A stretch of DNA of 64,000 nucleotides from Usnea hakonensis (lineage: Eukaryota > Ascomycota > Lecanoromycetes > Lecanorales > Parmeliaceae). Positions 45,054-57,497 of the stretch are shown here, piece by piece. A model generated the notes under the pieces. The model saw only the letters and a program-made list of their open reading frames with translations, searched no databases and had not been told where the DNA came from. A program made the position numbers and the translations under genes. The stretch is from assembly GCA_013423325.1 (NCBI GenBank), contig BLJB01000275.1, positions 62,001 to 126,000 of the forward strand, written 5' to 3'. How positions within the stretch are numbered: position 1 is the first letter of the stretch; each line of letters opens with the position of its first letter.

Positions 45054-48000
45054 ATGACTCCCCGAGGTCGACCCCGTAATCGAAGTACAGAGGATCAATC
45101 TAACCAGAGCATTCTTCTCTCCAGCAGAGTCTCAAGTACCCAACATTGCGCTGACGACCTATTTAAAGAAATCAATCCCAATTCGGACGAAAACCTCCTC
45201 CGCAGGCACAGGTCAATCGACCGAGACAATTCCAACTCCGTAGACCATGTAGCGAAGTCTGGGCTCTTCGAGCGATTTTTGATGTCCATGTCTCAATCGT
45301 CTCTTCTAAGAAAGCCCGCTTCACTAAAGGATGGAGCATCCTATGGGGCCCTCTATGACCGAGTTTCGAGATCCCATTCAGAAGATAGACGACTGACGGA
45401 CGATGATGACCTCCGAGATCGAAAGATTGGAAATGGTAGGAGCAGTGCTCTCAAGGCTGTAGCCTTTTCTACGAATTTTGGATTTCGACGACACAAAGAT
45501 GACAGCCCCTCTCAAGCGTCCAGTCCGATGCTGGTTGCTGAACCTGGTCCTCCAGCTGGCGTCCCTGACCAGATACGTGGTGGCCTGGCAAGTCCTGCCA
45601 CTAGCGAAGACGGAGATGAAATCGATCAGATTATTAGTGTCGACGAGGACGGAGATGTCTTGGATCCACCGGACAACTCACCATATGCGCAAGTGCGTGC
45701 ATCAGTAGCTGCAACCGACGATATCTGTGCTTCGATCAATACCCCCCGTATGTGGATCTTATCTTTGCTGTGTGCTCTGATAGGATCTGCATCAAGTTTA
45801 TTCTTTTCCCTACGATATCCGAGCGTTGCGATCACCCCGATAATTGCGTTGGTCGTCGTGCATCCGTTAGGACGAACTTGGGATCGGCTGCTCAAGCAAC
45901 CGGAGGATCCTATCGAGAATTTTGAGTATGGAGATCGAATTCGGGTAGCGAAGATAAGCGATGAGCTACGCGGCAGCTCGAATTTGTTACGTTTGAGACT
46001 ATGGCTGGCCCAAGGCCGATGGAACAGCAAAGAGCACGCTTGTGTAAGTAGTTCTTATAGTACGCCTCTCTAGTGAGTCCCAGAAATTGCGTCGCATTAA
46101 CGACTTTCAAGAGCTCAAGCCATCATGCTACGTCAAGCCTCAAAGAAGTATGCTAATTTTGCAACCAATACCTAGGTATATATCAGCAGTAATGTGTCTT
46201 TTGGGTTTGCTTTTGCCACTGATGTATGTACTGTCTAAGACTCACTACTCCACAATCTAACTGCTCGAGGTCATCGTTGAGCAATCTAAATTCTATCACC
46301 AAAATCCGACCATTTTGTACCAACTCCTTCTCACCATTTCGACTCAGGTCCTAGGTTACGCTTTCGCTGGGCTCACACGTCGCTATCTTGTTCGGCCGTC
46401 TTCTATGATTTGGCCCGGTACTTTGATGTCTACTGCGATGTTTACCACTATGCACAGCTCGGAGAACAAGCCTGCTGGTGGCTGGATGATCACGCGGTGG
46501 AGATTCTTCCTTCTTGTCTGGTCTGGAGCTTTTGCTTGGTATTTTCTGCCCGGTCTATTGGTGCCTGCTTTGAGTTACTTCAGCGTGATTACGTGGTTCG
46601 CTCCCAACAATGTTGTCGTTGCAAATCTGGTGGGCTACTCTACCGGCTCAAGATGGGCATTTTCGCTGTTACTAAAAACGTTTAGTTCGGCGTTTCCTCT
46701 GGGTTGGGCCTCTTTCCAATGACTTTCGATTGGGCCCAGATAGCCTACATCGGATCTCCTCTTTTGACTCCATGGTGGGCGGCGGCTAATGTGGTTGGAG
46801 GACTTGTGGTAGTAATGTGGATAATAGCTCCTATCCTTTGTGGGAAAACCTTGTCGAAATGGCAAGCCCGTTGCTAATGTGTAGTAGACTACAAAAACGC
46901 GCTTTTCTCTTCATTCTTGCCCATTCTCTCGTACTCAGTCTTCGACAATACTGGCGAGCCTTATGATGTTAGCAAAATACTCACAAAAGACTATCACTTC
47001 GATCATGAGGGCTATGCGAAATATAGCAAGGTATATTTGCCTATTACCTACGTTTTGGCTTATGGAGTCCAGTTTGCAGGTCTGGCGGCTCTGATTACAC
47101 ACACTGTCTGCTGGCATGGCAAAGACATCTGGCGGCAATCCAAGATGTCGCTTGCAGAAGGCGCCCGAGAAAACAAAGTCGAGTACCAGCCGCTGAACTC
47201 TGATGCAAGAAGTGCAAAGTCAACATCAAGCACTTATAGTGGCCGCTCGATTAAAGAGCCCGACTTCGCAACTTGGATGAGCGGCGAAGACGTCCATTGT
47301 CGTCTAATGCACCGGTACGAAGACGCTCCAATCAGTTGGTATATTGCGACGTTCGTTACAATGCTTGCTATTGGTGTCTTTGTTGTCGAGTATTATCCTG
47401 TGTACCTTCCATGGTATGGCTTACTGCTTGCCCTTTCTATCACTGCCATCCTCTTTATACCTGTCGGCATCGTCATGGCCATCACAAATCAGCACAGCAG
47501 TCTCTATCTCGTCTGCCAGATCATCTGCGGATTCGTTTTTCCAGGTAGACCTGTTGCAAATATGGTAACGACTTGTCACCTCCCTCCTAAAGTACTTGAT
47601 CTTGTCACTGAGCATCAACCAAGGTCTTCGTAACATACTGCTACATCTCCTCCGCCCAAGGCATCAAGTTCTCCTCAGACCTCAAATTAGGCCACTACAT
47701 GAAGATCCCGCCCAAACTACTCTTCAAAGTCCAGATAGTCGCCACAATGGTCTCCAGCATCGTCCAAATCGGCGTCCTCAACTGGATGTTCGCCTACATC
47801 CCCAACATCTGCACTCCCAAAGCAATCAACGGCTTCACATGCCCCATAGCTCGCGTGCACTTCAACGGCTCTATACTCTGGGGAGTAGTCGGCCCCAACC
47901 GGTTTTTCGGCCCAGGCGCCCTCTACAGACCACTGATTTGGGCCTTCCCAATCGGCTTCTTCGCCCCAATCCTCATCTGGCTCATCGGCCGCCGCAGCAG

Positions 48001-48352
48001 CGCCAGCAGCGCATGGCGAAAAGTCAACCTCCCCGTCCTCTTCGGCAGCCTCAGCTGGATACCGCCCGCCACAGGCCTCAATTTCTCCGTCTGGGCAGTC
48101 GTCTGCTTTCTTTTCAATTCGCACCTACGCCGGCGCGCTCCAGCGTGGTGGGGCAAATACACGATGACGCTGTCCGCGGCGCTGGATTCGGGGCTAGCGT
48201 TCGGGGTCCTGGTGGTGTTCTTTTGCTTTCTGTATCCTGGGTGGGGCTGGCTGGACAGTTTGCAGTGGTGGGGTACGAGGGTGTTTAAGGAGGGGTGCGA
48301 TTGGAAGGGGTGTCCGTATAAGACGCTGGCACCTGGAGAGCATTTTGGATGA
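45054..48352 (+). CDS. OPT-family oligopeptide transporter
   Basis: Exons 45054-46043, 46176-46223, 46270-46629, 46686-46839, 46888-47564 and 47624-48352 give 985 aa. About 220 residues of hydrophilic, Ser/Asp-rich cytosolic N-terminus precede the membrane part. OPT landmarks are FNxKEH-like NSKEHA, VSFGFAFATDVIVEQ, GYAFAGLTRRYLVRPSSMIW, GLFPMTFDWAQIAY, GFVFPGRPVANM and GHYMKIPPKLLF. The family imports tetra- and pentapeptides, glutathione or metal chelates with protons at the plasma membrane; the substrate cannot be told from sequence. Introns are 46-132 bp and all GT-AG. The C-terminus (GGCDWKGCPYK-type end) is complete. Confidence 0.95.
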
Positions 48353-49011
48353 TGACGAGTCTGGAGTTTTGTCATGGGAGCAAGGTTTCGGGTAGGAGTT
48401 TGAGAGTTTCCAAAAATCAAAAGTGACGTTGTACGTATTCTTTATGAGCTTTGATTTCTACATCAGCGAACGGGGTAACGAGCCCTCTCCTTATATAGAT
48501 CTCATATAAAAAAATTCTTCAATGGGGATATAAACAAAACCCGTCCATACCCGCAGAACCATTACATCAAATTTTCTCCCATCGAAAAAGGATTATCATC
48601 GTCAAGTTCTTCATCAAACTCACTCCTCTCTCCCACTAACTTCCCATACGCATGACACCCTCACCTTTTCCCTCCCCCCGCCCCATCCCAGGCTACTATT
48701 CGCCACTGCTACTATTCACCATCGCTCATGAAGTGAGGGTTTCAATCAGATACGAGATATGAGAGCTCCAAAAATAGAGCTAGAGCCAGAGCTCTGGGCA
48801 AAGAGGTTTTGGAAAATAGGTCTGTGGCAGAGAGGTGGTGAAGAATGGGGAAGGGGATGTCGAGGGGAAGATTCCTTCCCTTTCCGTCCACCACCCGCCC
48901 TGTATAGTTTTAAGGTGAGGCGGTGGGGGTTCCTTTGACTGCGTTGGGGTTTACTGGAATCGAGGATGGGAGAGAGAGAGCTTTGGCATCAATATATGGA
49001 ATTAGGTTCGT
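48353..49011. other. Convergent intergenic region
   Basis: Between the 3' ends of the OPT and HGH1 genes. Low-complexity purine- and pyrimidine-rich runs; no gene seen. Confidence 0.5.
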
Positions 49012-50591
49012 CTAGAATATAGGCACGATTTCATTGTCCTCATCTTCATCTTCATCTTCAACCTTCGTCTCATCATCCATCACTTGCGTGACCATATTTC
49101 CGGGTCTGCTGCTCCCATTCCTAGGTCCAGCTGACAATCTTCCTGCTTCACTATGCGGATCCTTAGATCTCACGTCCCTCACTCCCTCTGGGTTCTCAAC
49201 TCTCTTCCCATGCAGGCCGTCATGACTTCCGCCAACAGCATCATCGCCCATCAATACATCCACCAATCTCTCACATCCCCTCCTAACTCCTTCATCCTCG
49301 ACATCTAGATGTAGCTCCCTGATCACCGCATAGGTGCCCGACTCCTTGACCAACCGTGTACCATCAAGCCCACCTCTTGTACTCAGTAGGAACAGCGTCT
49401 CCAAGTGGGTTTTCAGAATTTGCGCATCCTTCTCCTGCACGTGCTCATTCCCCAAATATTGACAAATCTCGGGGAGACTGTCCATCTCATCCTCGCTCAA
49501 GGCTTCTTGATTCGATGAGCAAAGTGGCAGTAAGATCGGCGGCAACACGGACGCAGCGGGTTGGAGGAGGTAGGGTATATCGGTATGCAGGAGGGCAGTG
49601 TTTTTGAGGAGAGAGGCGGTGCCTAGGCGACGGATGGGGGAGGGCGATGTCGTATGAGGGAGGAAGGTTGTTAGGGGGTCGAGTGGGGTATCGGAGGGTG
49701 GGGTTGTAAGGTAAGTCACGAAGGCTGGATCCTATCCGGTTGTCAGTCAAACAAAACATGAAAAGGAAGAGGGTATAGGCAGGGACTCAAAGTACCTTGG
49801 CCAAGTCCCCAAAAAGCCATGCCAGATAATCAAAATTCGCCTTCGCGTTATACCCACGTTCAGCACCTTTGTTGAATAATTCAAGCAGCTGCGTAATGGC
49901 CAACTTTGTTGGGGAGAGCGCGGGCACGTTTGTCCGAGTGAGTGTGACAATGCGGGTGATGGAAGGGGACTTGGATAGGTTGGCTAGGAGCATTGATATG
50001 GCGTCGGCGTTTGGTTCCTTGGGATTCTAAGATTGCTGTTTGTCAGCATGTCCTCAACAGTAAAAGTATCAAAGAGCAAAGGTTTCAGCAGAAGAGAGAA
50101 GTGACAGGACAAACTGACATACTGTTATCCGTGCAAGTAGGGTTTCGAGGAAGGCATCGTCCTCTGCCAGAAGCCCAAGCACCTCCGAGTCGTTGGAGAT
50201 ATTGATGAGAATGGTGAGAGCGTCTCTTGCGATAGGCTTTATAATCTCACTTAGCGCCTGTTCCTCATCCAAAGATCTACTCGGTAGAGAAAGGGCATAG
50301 CTCACTGCGTAGTCCTTGACCAACAGCTTCAAATCTTTTACCGGTGTGAATTGGGCGGTCTTGAATAGTACTGGTTGGGTTTTGGAGTATGGCACGAGAT
50401 TCTCGGCAGCTGGAACAGTGTGAGCGCCATTGCTGGAGATCGGAAAAGGTGTGTTGATGTCGTACCCGTCTGCCGGATTTGGGTATTGCCGTGATGAAGG
50501 AACTCAGCGAGCTGAGAAGATGATCCATGTTAGTCGTTTGTTGAGATAGCAAAGAAGTACGGTGCAGTACCTCCTCGAGTTCCGTAGGCAT
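49012..50591 (-). CDS. HGH1: Hgh1-type armadillo protein, eEF2 folding factor
   Basis: Exons 50591-50571, 50511-50466, 50409-50123, 50026-49796 and 49731-49012 give 434 aa. The start MPTELEE joins LAEFLHHGNTQIRQT and AAENLVPYSKTQP, the typical N-terminus. Later blocks are ILINISNDSEVL, YLAWLFGDLAK, DPAFVTYL, EEMDSLPEICQYL-like EDEMDSLPEICQYLGNEH and YAVIRELHLDVEDEGV with CERLVDVLMGDD. Hgh1 (DUF383/DUF384) is a cytosolic armadillo-like protein that helps eEF2 fold with TRiC in yeast. A long acidic tail (VEDEDEDEDNE) closes it. Introns are 56-96 bp. Confidence 0.93.
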
Positions 50592-51041
50592 AGCACGGCG
50601 AACGTTCCGTTACATTATGTTGTAAGGTATTATTGTGTGGGTAGGTAAACTCTCAGAGAAAATGAGGCTAAGCCCCGCAAAACGCTTACGTAATTCATTG
50701 CAGACAATTCTCACCATGTCATGTCACCGACACTCATGCGTCTTTGACTACCTAATTATCCATCAAGAGCGGGAGGAAGGTCTGACGGGGGAGATCTGAT
50801 TGGACTCCTCGCTATGATACTGTTCGAGATTGAAGAATCATGCCGCAGTACATATGTTCAGTGAAACCCGAGCGATCTCGCCCCCCACCAGTATACGCAG
50901 TCCCACTGAAGGAGCTGGAGTCTCAATCGAGACTGTTGAACGCAATTTCGACCACTAGAATAACTGCAAACCTTTATCGGATCATCCAGGAAGTACCATG
51001 ACCCCCAATCAAATTTTACCTCTGGCCATACAATTCCGCTG
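50592..51041. other. Intergenic, no gene seen
   Basis: Upstream of HGH1 and downstream of the decayed membrane-protein gene. A minus-strand frame at 50858-51112 overlaps the latter and is a shadow. Confidence 0.5.
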
Positions 51042-51786
51042 TCACCCCTGGAACCACACCGCGAGACCCTGAAGAAACGATGCCAAGGCGAAAACTCCCG
51101 CGCTGACGGCAATACCAGTTGCAGCGTTATGACTCAATAAGCCAACAATGAGTCCCAAGCTTGGGGAGATTATCAGGAGAAAGATGAGAAGCCATGCAAT
51201 CCTCGTCTTGTCAAGAACACTGGTTATAACGATCACGTCTTGTCTGCTGATATCGCAATGGGTGCTAGTCGGCTTCACTGAGAAACGGTCGTTCCTCACG
51301 ATGTGATCGGCGTCCCATTTAAGTGTTTGGGGACAGTAATAGGCCTCGGTTAATTGCCAGTCATAGTGGTAGTCGCAAAGGCTGACTCGTGCAACTGGCC
51401 ATTGGCGGGTGGGGTTCCATATCTACGTTTAAAAAAATCAGCATTCCACTCCGCTAACGTTATCATTTGAGGCCCATTGACCATTTGAACAGCCCCGGTA
51501 CCGACAACAGTCCTCGTAAGGAGCATTAAAATCCATGATGTCATACTTGTTGCGAGTGAATTATGTCGAATCTGCTGCCGTATGTCTCTCCAGATATTTT
51601 CGCCGCAATCCGTATGCTGGAGACGGAATTGAATAAGAGTGTAGCTTTTGTCCAGCCCCTGGACGACTACAGCCCAATGGTTTTCAGACGAAAGTCGGAA
51701 TTGATTTGTCATACTCCCGACAGTTGATGCTTGTGCCACTGATGTGGAGGTGGCTTGAGCTGGGGAACCTGATATTTGTCCCTCCA
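51042..51786 (-). pseudogene. Decayed fungal membrane protein gene with several frameshifts
   Basis: From ATG 51786 the first frame reads MEGQISGS ... HTDCGENIWRDIRQQIRHNS. Further conserved-looking blocks lie in changing frames: YDIMDFNAPYEDCCRYRGCS, then ITLAEWNADFF, then IWNPTRQWPVARVSLCDYHY and QLTEAYYCPQTLKWDADHIV, ending in DKTRIAWLLIFLLIISPSLG and SAGVFALASFLQGLAVWF, two membrane helices. The order matches a fungal membrane-protein family I know only as hypothetical. Shifts are needed near 51549, 51458 and at a T7 run near 51430. A 36-bp intron could avoid two of them, but not the first. I therefore call a pseudogene with moderate confidence. Confidence 0.6.
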
Positions 51787-52658
51787 TTCTGAGCTTCACA
51801 AAGCTGTTTGTGTAAAAGTGATAGCCCTTAGCAAGTGGATGAGCGACAGGAGACCTTTGCAACGAGATGCTAATGACAGAACGACTCGAGTGCTTAAATG
51901 GTGGAGATTGGCAGCATCGAATTGTTGCAGGCAGCACCATTATATATCTGGACAGGCATTTAAGTCACAGATGCAGTACGTATTGATGAGATGTCCGCCA
52001 TCTAATGACGGTGTTGGACACCTAATAACAGGGCACATAATGTTTTTGGTGGCGGAATTCTGGGATTTCGTGAGACTTCGCTATCTGCGAAGTAACAAAT
52101 GCGAACGTGATTTTAGTCTTTCTCCAGTCGAAGAAAAACATAATTGGATAATCAAAATCTACCATGCAGCTAAGCCCGATGTCACCTCCCAGACGACCAA
52201 TCCAATTCGGCGGGCTCGGCGACGGGGGCGCATCGATATAGGGTGCTAGGTTCGGGGGAAGTTCGATAAATTTAGCGAAGGTGAGAGTGAAGGATTCGAT
52301 GCGTCAGCCTGCAGGTTTTAGTGCCGTCCCAAAGGACTTGCGAAGGTGAGGATTGCGAAGGCCCTGCAGGTCGGCACGCTTTTCCTCATTTACACGAGTC
52401 AATATACGTAGCCTAGAATTTAGTGGTCGGAATCGCCAGGCTGTCCATGAAGCTGCGAAGCTCAAGAACATCCAGGGAAATTCTTTGGTGCTTTTCCTTC
52501 TTTCTTTCTCTCCTTCCCTCCCGGCAGCATAGATAAATGCTTCCATTTTGCCTTCCTTCCTTCCTTTATGGTTCTGCCTTTTACTTGGTTACCCTTCCTA
52601 TAGCGAACAAATCAATTAGTTTGTCGAGACCTTAGTCAGCCGATGCTGACTCCGCATC
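51787..52658. other. Divergent intergenic region
   Basis: Between the decayed membrane-protein gene and the Zn2Cys6-ankyrin gene. A CT-rich stretch at 52490-52570 fits a fungal promoter. No gene seen. Confidence 0.5.
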
Positions 52659-55062
52659 ATGCCAAAGGCCCATCCTCTGCGCAAATGTCTGCGTTGCAGA
52701 TTTGATAAAAGTAAAGTGAGTCTCCGGATATCTGAAAGTCACATGATCAAGAGATGCTAACATTCGTCAAGTGTTCACCTGAAACAAGGCAATGGCCTGG
52801 TAGCAAATGCGACAGATGCCATAAATACGACTATGAGTGCTCTGCCAACAAAACAATTTCGGAAGAGAGGGCCAGAGGTCAGGGGAACAACTCGCCAACG
52901 ATCTCAGCACCAACCGTTCGACTTTTATCAGAGTCAGAGGTTTCTGAGCTGTAGGTGACTCTTTGAAGTGGGTGAAGAGTATGATTGTGCTAATTTAACG
53001 TCGAGAAAGGCTGCAGACCATTGGAGACCTACGTCAATTGATAGGAGATGACGCAATCCTAATGGTTCACCATCAGCGCAAAATATCAAGGAAGATCAAT
53101 GACAAGCTTAAAGACGTTACCGAAATCCTGATGGCACAGGCTGAACAGTTGAATGCCCATCAGAGGTACAAGGATGCTGAGTACATCTGTACTCGAATCT
53201 TCAGTCTTTCTGGGTCTGTGCGATTGGATTATTTAACAATCGAGCTAGCATCCAAACTGCTTGTTTTGTACGATGAAACGGGCAATCAGAGCGCAGCCGA
53301 AACGATCCAAGAATCCCTTCTGCGTGTTGTACACGACTCGGGAATTGACGAAGACGCATTAAATTGGGTGGTTGAGAAACTCTGCCAAAATTACATCAAT
53401 TTTCACGATCGAGTAAACAATATTGTACTCGGATTTGGCGAGGACGAGTCGTCCAGTGCTGAATTTGCTCGAATGGCGGTTTTCTATCGTACAGCGACCT
53501 TGGACATTGATGCACTTAGTTGTGCTATTACTGGAAGTCAGCGGATGTTAGTACCTAAGATGGCTTTGCACATTGCCGCCCAAGTAGGGGCTTCTTCGTT
53601 GACATCAATGCTAATTGGGCAAGACGATCGCGATATCAACCTGAAAGATGAATGTGGAAAAACCGCCTTGCACTTAGCAGTACAGAGAAGTCCATGCGAA
53701 CTAATACAAGTGTTTCTAAATGCACCCACTGACTTGGAGATCGCTGACGACGAGGGTAATACGGCGCTACTTCTTGCTGCAAGTTGTACATCGAAACGTG
53801 GATCAGAAATTGTCAAATGCCTGCTTGACGCAGGTGCAAATGCAAACGTCAGAGATATTAGCTATAGAACATCACTCCACCTGGCAGCGAGGTTTGGTAC
53901 GCCAGAGACGGTGGAGATCCTGCTAGACCATGATGTCGAAGTCAATGCTATGAATATCTACGGAAACACGCCCCTGTTTGAGGCTACAGAAAACGACCCC
54001 TCCAGGGGCGTACCAATTGCGCGACAGCTGCTCCATTCTGGAGTAGATCTGAAGATCTCTCTGTATATTATAGAATCAGCTGAATGCCTCATGAGAGCAG
54101 CTCAACTAGGAAATGCAGCCATGCTAAATGTTTTCCTAAGCTGTGAAGCGAAGCAGGGCGCTAATGCCTTGGCCGATAGGACAATGGCATTACATGCAGC
54201 GCTCAAGGGACCACTTGCGACGCAAGATGCGTGCATATCAATGCTTCTCAAGGCGGGTGTCATCATCGAGAAGAAGCGTAAGGGCAGGACTGCGCTGAGT
54301 ACAGCCTTGCAGTATGGTTCGCTCGCAGCAGCACGGCAACTTCTCGACCAAGGGGCAGACGTCGAAACGGACATTGAAGGTGAGAGAATATTGTGTTATA
54401 GTGTAAGACGAGGAGACGAGTCCGCTACAAGACTATTGCTCGAGAAAGGAGCCGACGCCAGACAGGAGAACCACAGAGGCGAATCACTTTTGAGTATTGC
54501 GGTAGCTGGGTCTCGGGAGGCAATTGTGAAGATGCTTCTCGAAAGTGGTGGTCTTGTTATATACAGCCTCTATGAAGCATGGAGCTGCCAGATCGAAAAC
54601 CCAGTATTACATTGCGCTATCCAGAACTCAAGTCTAGCTATCATCGAGATGCTTCTGAAAGCCAACCCAGGGTACCTAAGTACCAGAGACAGAAAGGGCA
54701 ACGCAGCGCTTCACCAGGCGGTACTTCAGGACCACGAAGGGAATAAGGGAATATTGGACCTATTGCTGAAGTATTGTCGCCGGGACCTGGCATACTTCCA
54801 TGATCAAAACTTAAATGGCGATACGCCACTAGACCTTGCTATCAGTCTGAAGCGATTCAAGACAGCAAAGATGTTGCTGGCTGCACATTTTAACGAGAGT
54901 ATCGACTACAACCTCAACAGTGTCAAGAACGCCGTACTCCAGAATGCCAGCTCTCTGTTATCAGTCATGACCATTCCTGCGGGAGATCCTTGCTTTGAAG
55001 CTTTCGAGGAACTGAAGCGTTTCTGTCAGACATTGACGCCCCAGGCTCCGCCTCCGTTATAA
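52659..55062 (+). CDS. Zn2Cys6-cluster protein with ankyrin repeats
   Basis: Exons 52659-52715, 52772-52950 and 53010-55062 give 762 aa. The N-terminus holds six cysteines spaced as in Zn2Cys6 binuclear clusters: C10-x2-C13-x6-C20, then C32-x2-C35-x6-C42 (KCLRCRFDKSKC and KCDRCHKYDYEC), so it may bind DNA. A coiled-coil/TPR-like helical part (about 85-250) follows. Ankyrin repeats occupy about 262-700, for example KTALHLAVQRSP, NTALLLAAS, TSLHLAARFG, TALSTALQYGS and NAALHQAVLQDH. The first intron splits the cluster and the joint restores the third cysteine. No typical fungal transcription-factor middle domain is present. Head-to-head with a decayed membrane-protein gene. Confidence 0.88.
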
Positions 55063-55881
55063 TGACCATAGAGTAATAAATCATCCTTAAGTACACGTTG
55101 AATGTGATGATAATCTATCAGTCTCCTCAACAGTTCACAAGCTCCTCATTTTGAACTATTTCAGAAAAGTAGCTAGTGGGTACCGGCGAATGCAAAGTTC
55201 CCATGAGTAGTGAACATAGCAAATAATCTATCACGTAACACGGTGGAGGCTGCGAGGTTGTTGTTGGCTAGGGGAGTTGAAGTTTCGGGGGAAGATGGGA
55301 CAGGGAGAACGGCGGCGGAGTCACTGCGGGAGAGGGACACGGGTTTTGAGGAGCTATCGAGATGGCGTGTGTAGGGACTCGTGGTCTAGAAGCGCTGTAG
55401 ATAAGTGTATTGCACAAAACATCGATAACGTCGAGATCGATGGTAGTCGAGGTCTTAAAACTGATCGTGCCTGGGCGGTCTTATCATACTCGATAAGGAT
55501 GGCAAAGAGGTTTTTCAAGGCGCTCCGCTGTGAGTGCCTTATTCTCCGCATTCCTTGCCGACAGATTGCGACTTAAAGCAGAGGTCGAGGTTCAGTCTCA
55601 AATACACTCGGGAGATGCTACAATAGGCAGGCCTCCTTAGCTGATTCTAGGCTGGTTGATAAATAGCTTCATTCGTGACGATTATTGCTTCCATTTCCAA
55701 CATCTTCGACGCTCGCTTGAGGCTTTCCCAAGAAATGCAAACTAAGACACTTAATGTTGATTTAAATACTTGAAAGCCTTCGTCGAGAGGGAGACGGTGC
55801 CGTGCCAGGCTTCATATCAGGTAATGACGTCGCCCAGACACAATGCTGCAACATATTTCTGTGTATACAATTTGGAAATGA
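55063..55881. other. Convergent intergenic region
   Basis: Between the 3' ends of the Zn2Cys6-ankyrin gene and the 450-aa membrane-protein gene. No gene recognised. Confidence 0.5.
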
Positions 55882-57355
55882 TCAACGCGAGGGCGTGGGA
55901 TGATACGCTACGTACACTTGCATGATTCCAGTAACGGACTGAATCATGCCAAATAGAAGAGTCAGGATTAAAATCAGGATTGCAACCCAGAAGGTATACC
56001 ACTGAACCTTTTTTCGTCGATCGTTCCACCATTGGGGCAGAGCTTTGGGTTCTGATTCATCGTAAGCTCGTTGGATAATAGACAGTCTTTCGCGCCAGTA
56101 AATGTAAGAACCTTGAGACCTTCCACCTGATAGCAAGGCTAGGTCGGAGACTTTAGCATCGAGAGTATCTGGATAACGGCCTTGAACCCTTTGGAACCAC
56201 TTTTTGCAGTCTACATTGGCTCGTGGCAGGAGAAGGGCTAATGTCTGCAATGTCTCATGTAAGAGGTCGTGGGGTAACACCATGCTTCGATGAAAATCAG
56301 CGAAGAACTAAAAGCTGGGTACTGGCTAATAGATGTTTGTCCTGGACTCGTGAGAATACTGTACGGTCCATCGAGCAAGCGCGCCGACTATGAAATGGCA
56401 GTGTAGAGAGCGATGGCTAGCAGTATACATACTTTGCTTGGTCTTCAATTTGATGAGATTGCAGAACGCACACATGGTGGTAAACCTTGATCGTACCCAA
56501 GTCTTCGTCAAAGAAGAGGTGATCGGCCAAGTGATCCGTCCAGACAATCTCGAACCCTCCTATCCGCTCCAAATTGTGTAGGCTGAGAGACTGTGGCCAT
56601 CGCGAGGCTACTGACGTCTGTTGGGGGTCAAGAAAAGACCTCTTGACGAAGTCGGTCAAGCTCTCATCCCCTCTCCATACCAGGTAGGATCTGCCCGGAA
56701 AAAACATATGGCCAGGAGTTGCAATATTCAGCATGAGGAACAAACAGACTGCCATATCAATTGCATTTTTGACGCCGTCTCTTTCGCACTCGGTAATTCG
56801 AGTGCGCAGAGGTGATAGCATTTGATCTGGACTTAAGGGCAGTGATCGTACTTCCACATGCGAATCTCGAGGCGAAGAGGGTGGGAAGAAATCGTCAATG
56901 GAGGCAGAGTCTCGTCGTTGTAGTTGATGGATTCTCAAGTGCTCAACAAGCTCCAAAAGATCCCGATACGTCTGTATAGCGACTGGGCAGCCGCTAAGTC
57001 GCCATGCCTCAAGCTCTCTGGTAAAGAATTGGAAATATGCCTTGAAAGCATCCTGCTCTATTTTCACTCTTTGACCCCAAATGCCCAAGACAATCTTGGA
57101 CCGGAGATCCGCATCAATTGTGCTCTTAGAGAAGAGTAGCTGGTCGAGATCTTTGTCAAAGAGTCTTGGCGCTGACATAATCACAGCAATGATCTGTCCT
57201 GCAAGAATACCTGAGTAACTTCTGACTGCCAAATACCGTGCTGGTGCACTTTCAGAGACTCGCTGCTGTCTCTCCAGAGATGTCAAGATGGTAAGGCTCT
57301 CTGTCCTTTTCTCGACGAGCTCGCCTAGCCAGCCAATCGGCACAGCTTGCGCCAT
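55882..57355 (-). CDS. Predicted membrane protein, 450 aa, unknown family
   Basis: Exons 57355-56429 and 56307-55882 give 450 aa; the donor GTATAC and acceptor TTTTAG keep the frame (QAKY then FFADFH). The protein is mostly hydrophilic and helical, with LPHDLLHETLQTLALLLP and SYIYWRERLSIIQRAYDE before a single C-terminal membrane segment, WYTFWVAILILILTLLFGMI (about 410-432), and a short QVYVAYHP tail. This architecture recurs in a fungal family that I know only as hypothetical. The start codon is 142 bp from that of the divergent protease-ankyrin gene, so shared control is likely. A weaker donor two bases upstream would break the frame. Confidence 0.78.
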
Positions 57356-57497
57356 TCAATCTCTTCAACATGACTGATTGAAATATCTTACTTAGGCGTC
57401 AAGATTCAAATTCATGCTGACCGCATCGGGTGCCGAAGTCAAAAGTTAGCCTCGTGAAGTCTCCGCACCTAGGCGCGAATCGCGTCATGGCTTTGCC
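57356..57497. promoter_or_regulatory. 142-bp shared divergent promoter
   Basis: The only DNA between the start codons of the 450-aa membrane-protein gene and the protease-ankyrin gene, so both promoters must overlap here. No consensus motif identified. Confidence 0.6.

Noticed and set aside
47596..48288. Plus-strand Arg/Pro/Gln-rich 230-codon frame
   Set aside because: It is a shifted frame of the last OPT exon, where membrane-helix motifs are clear in the other frame.
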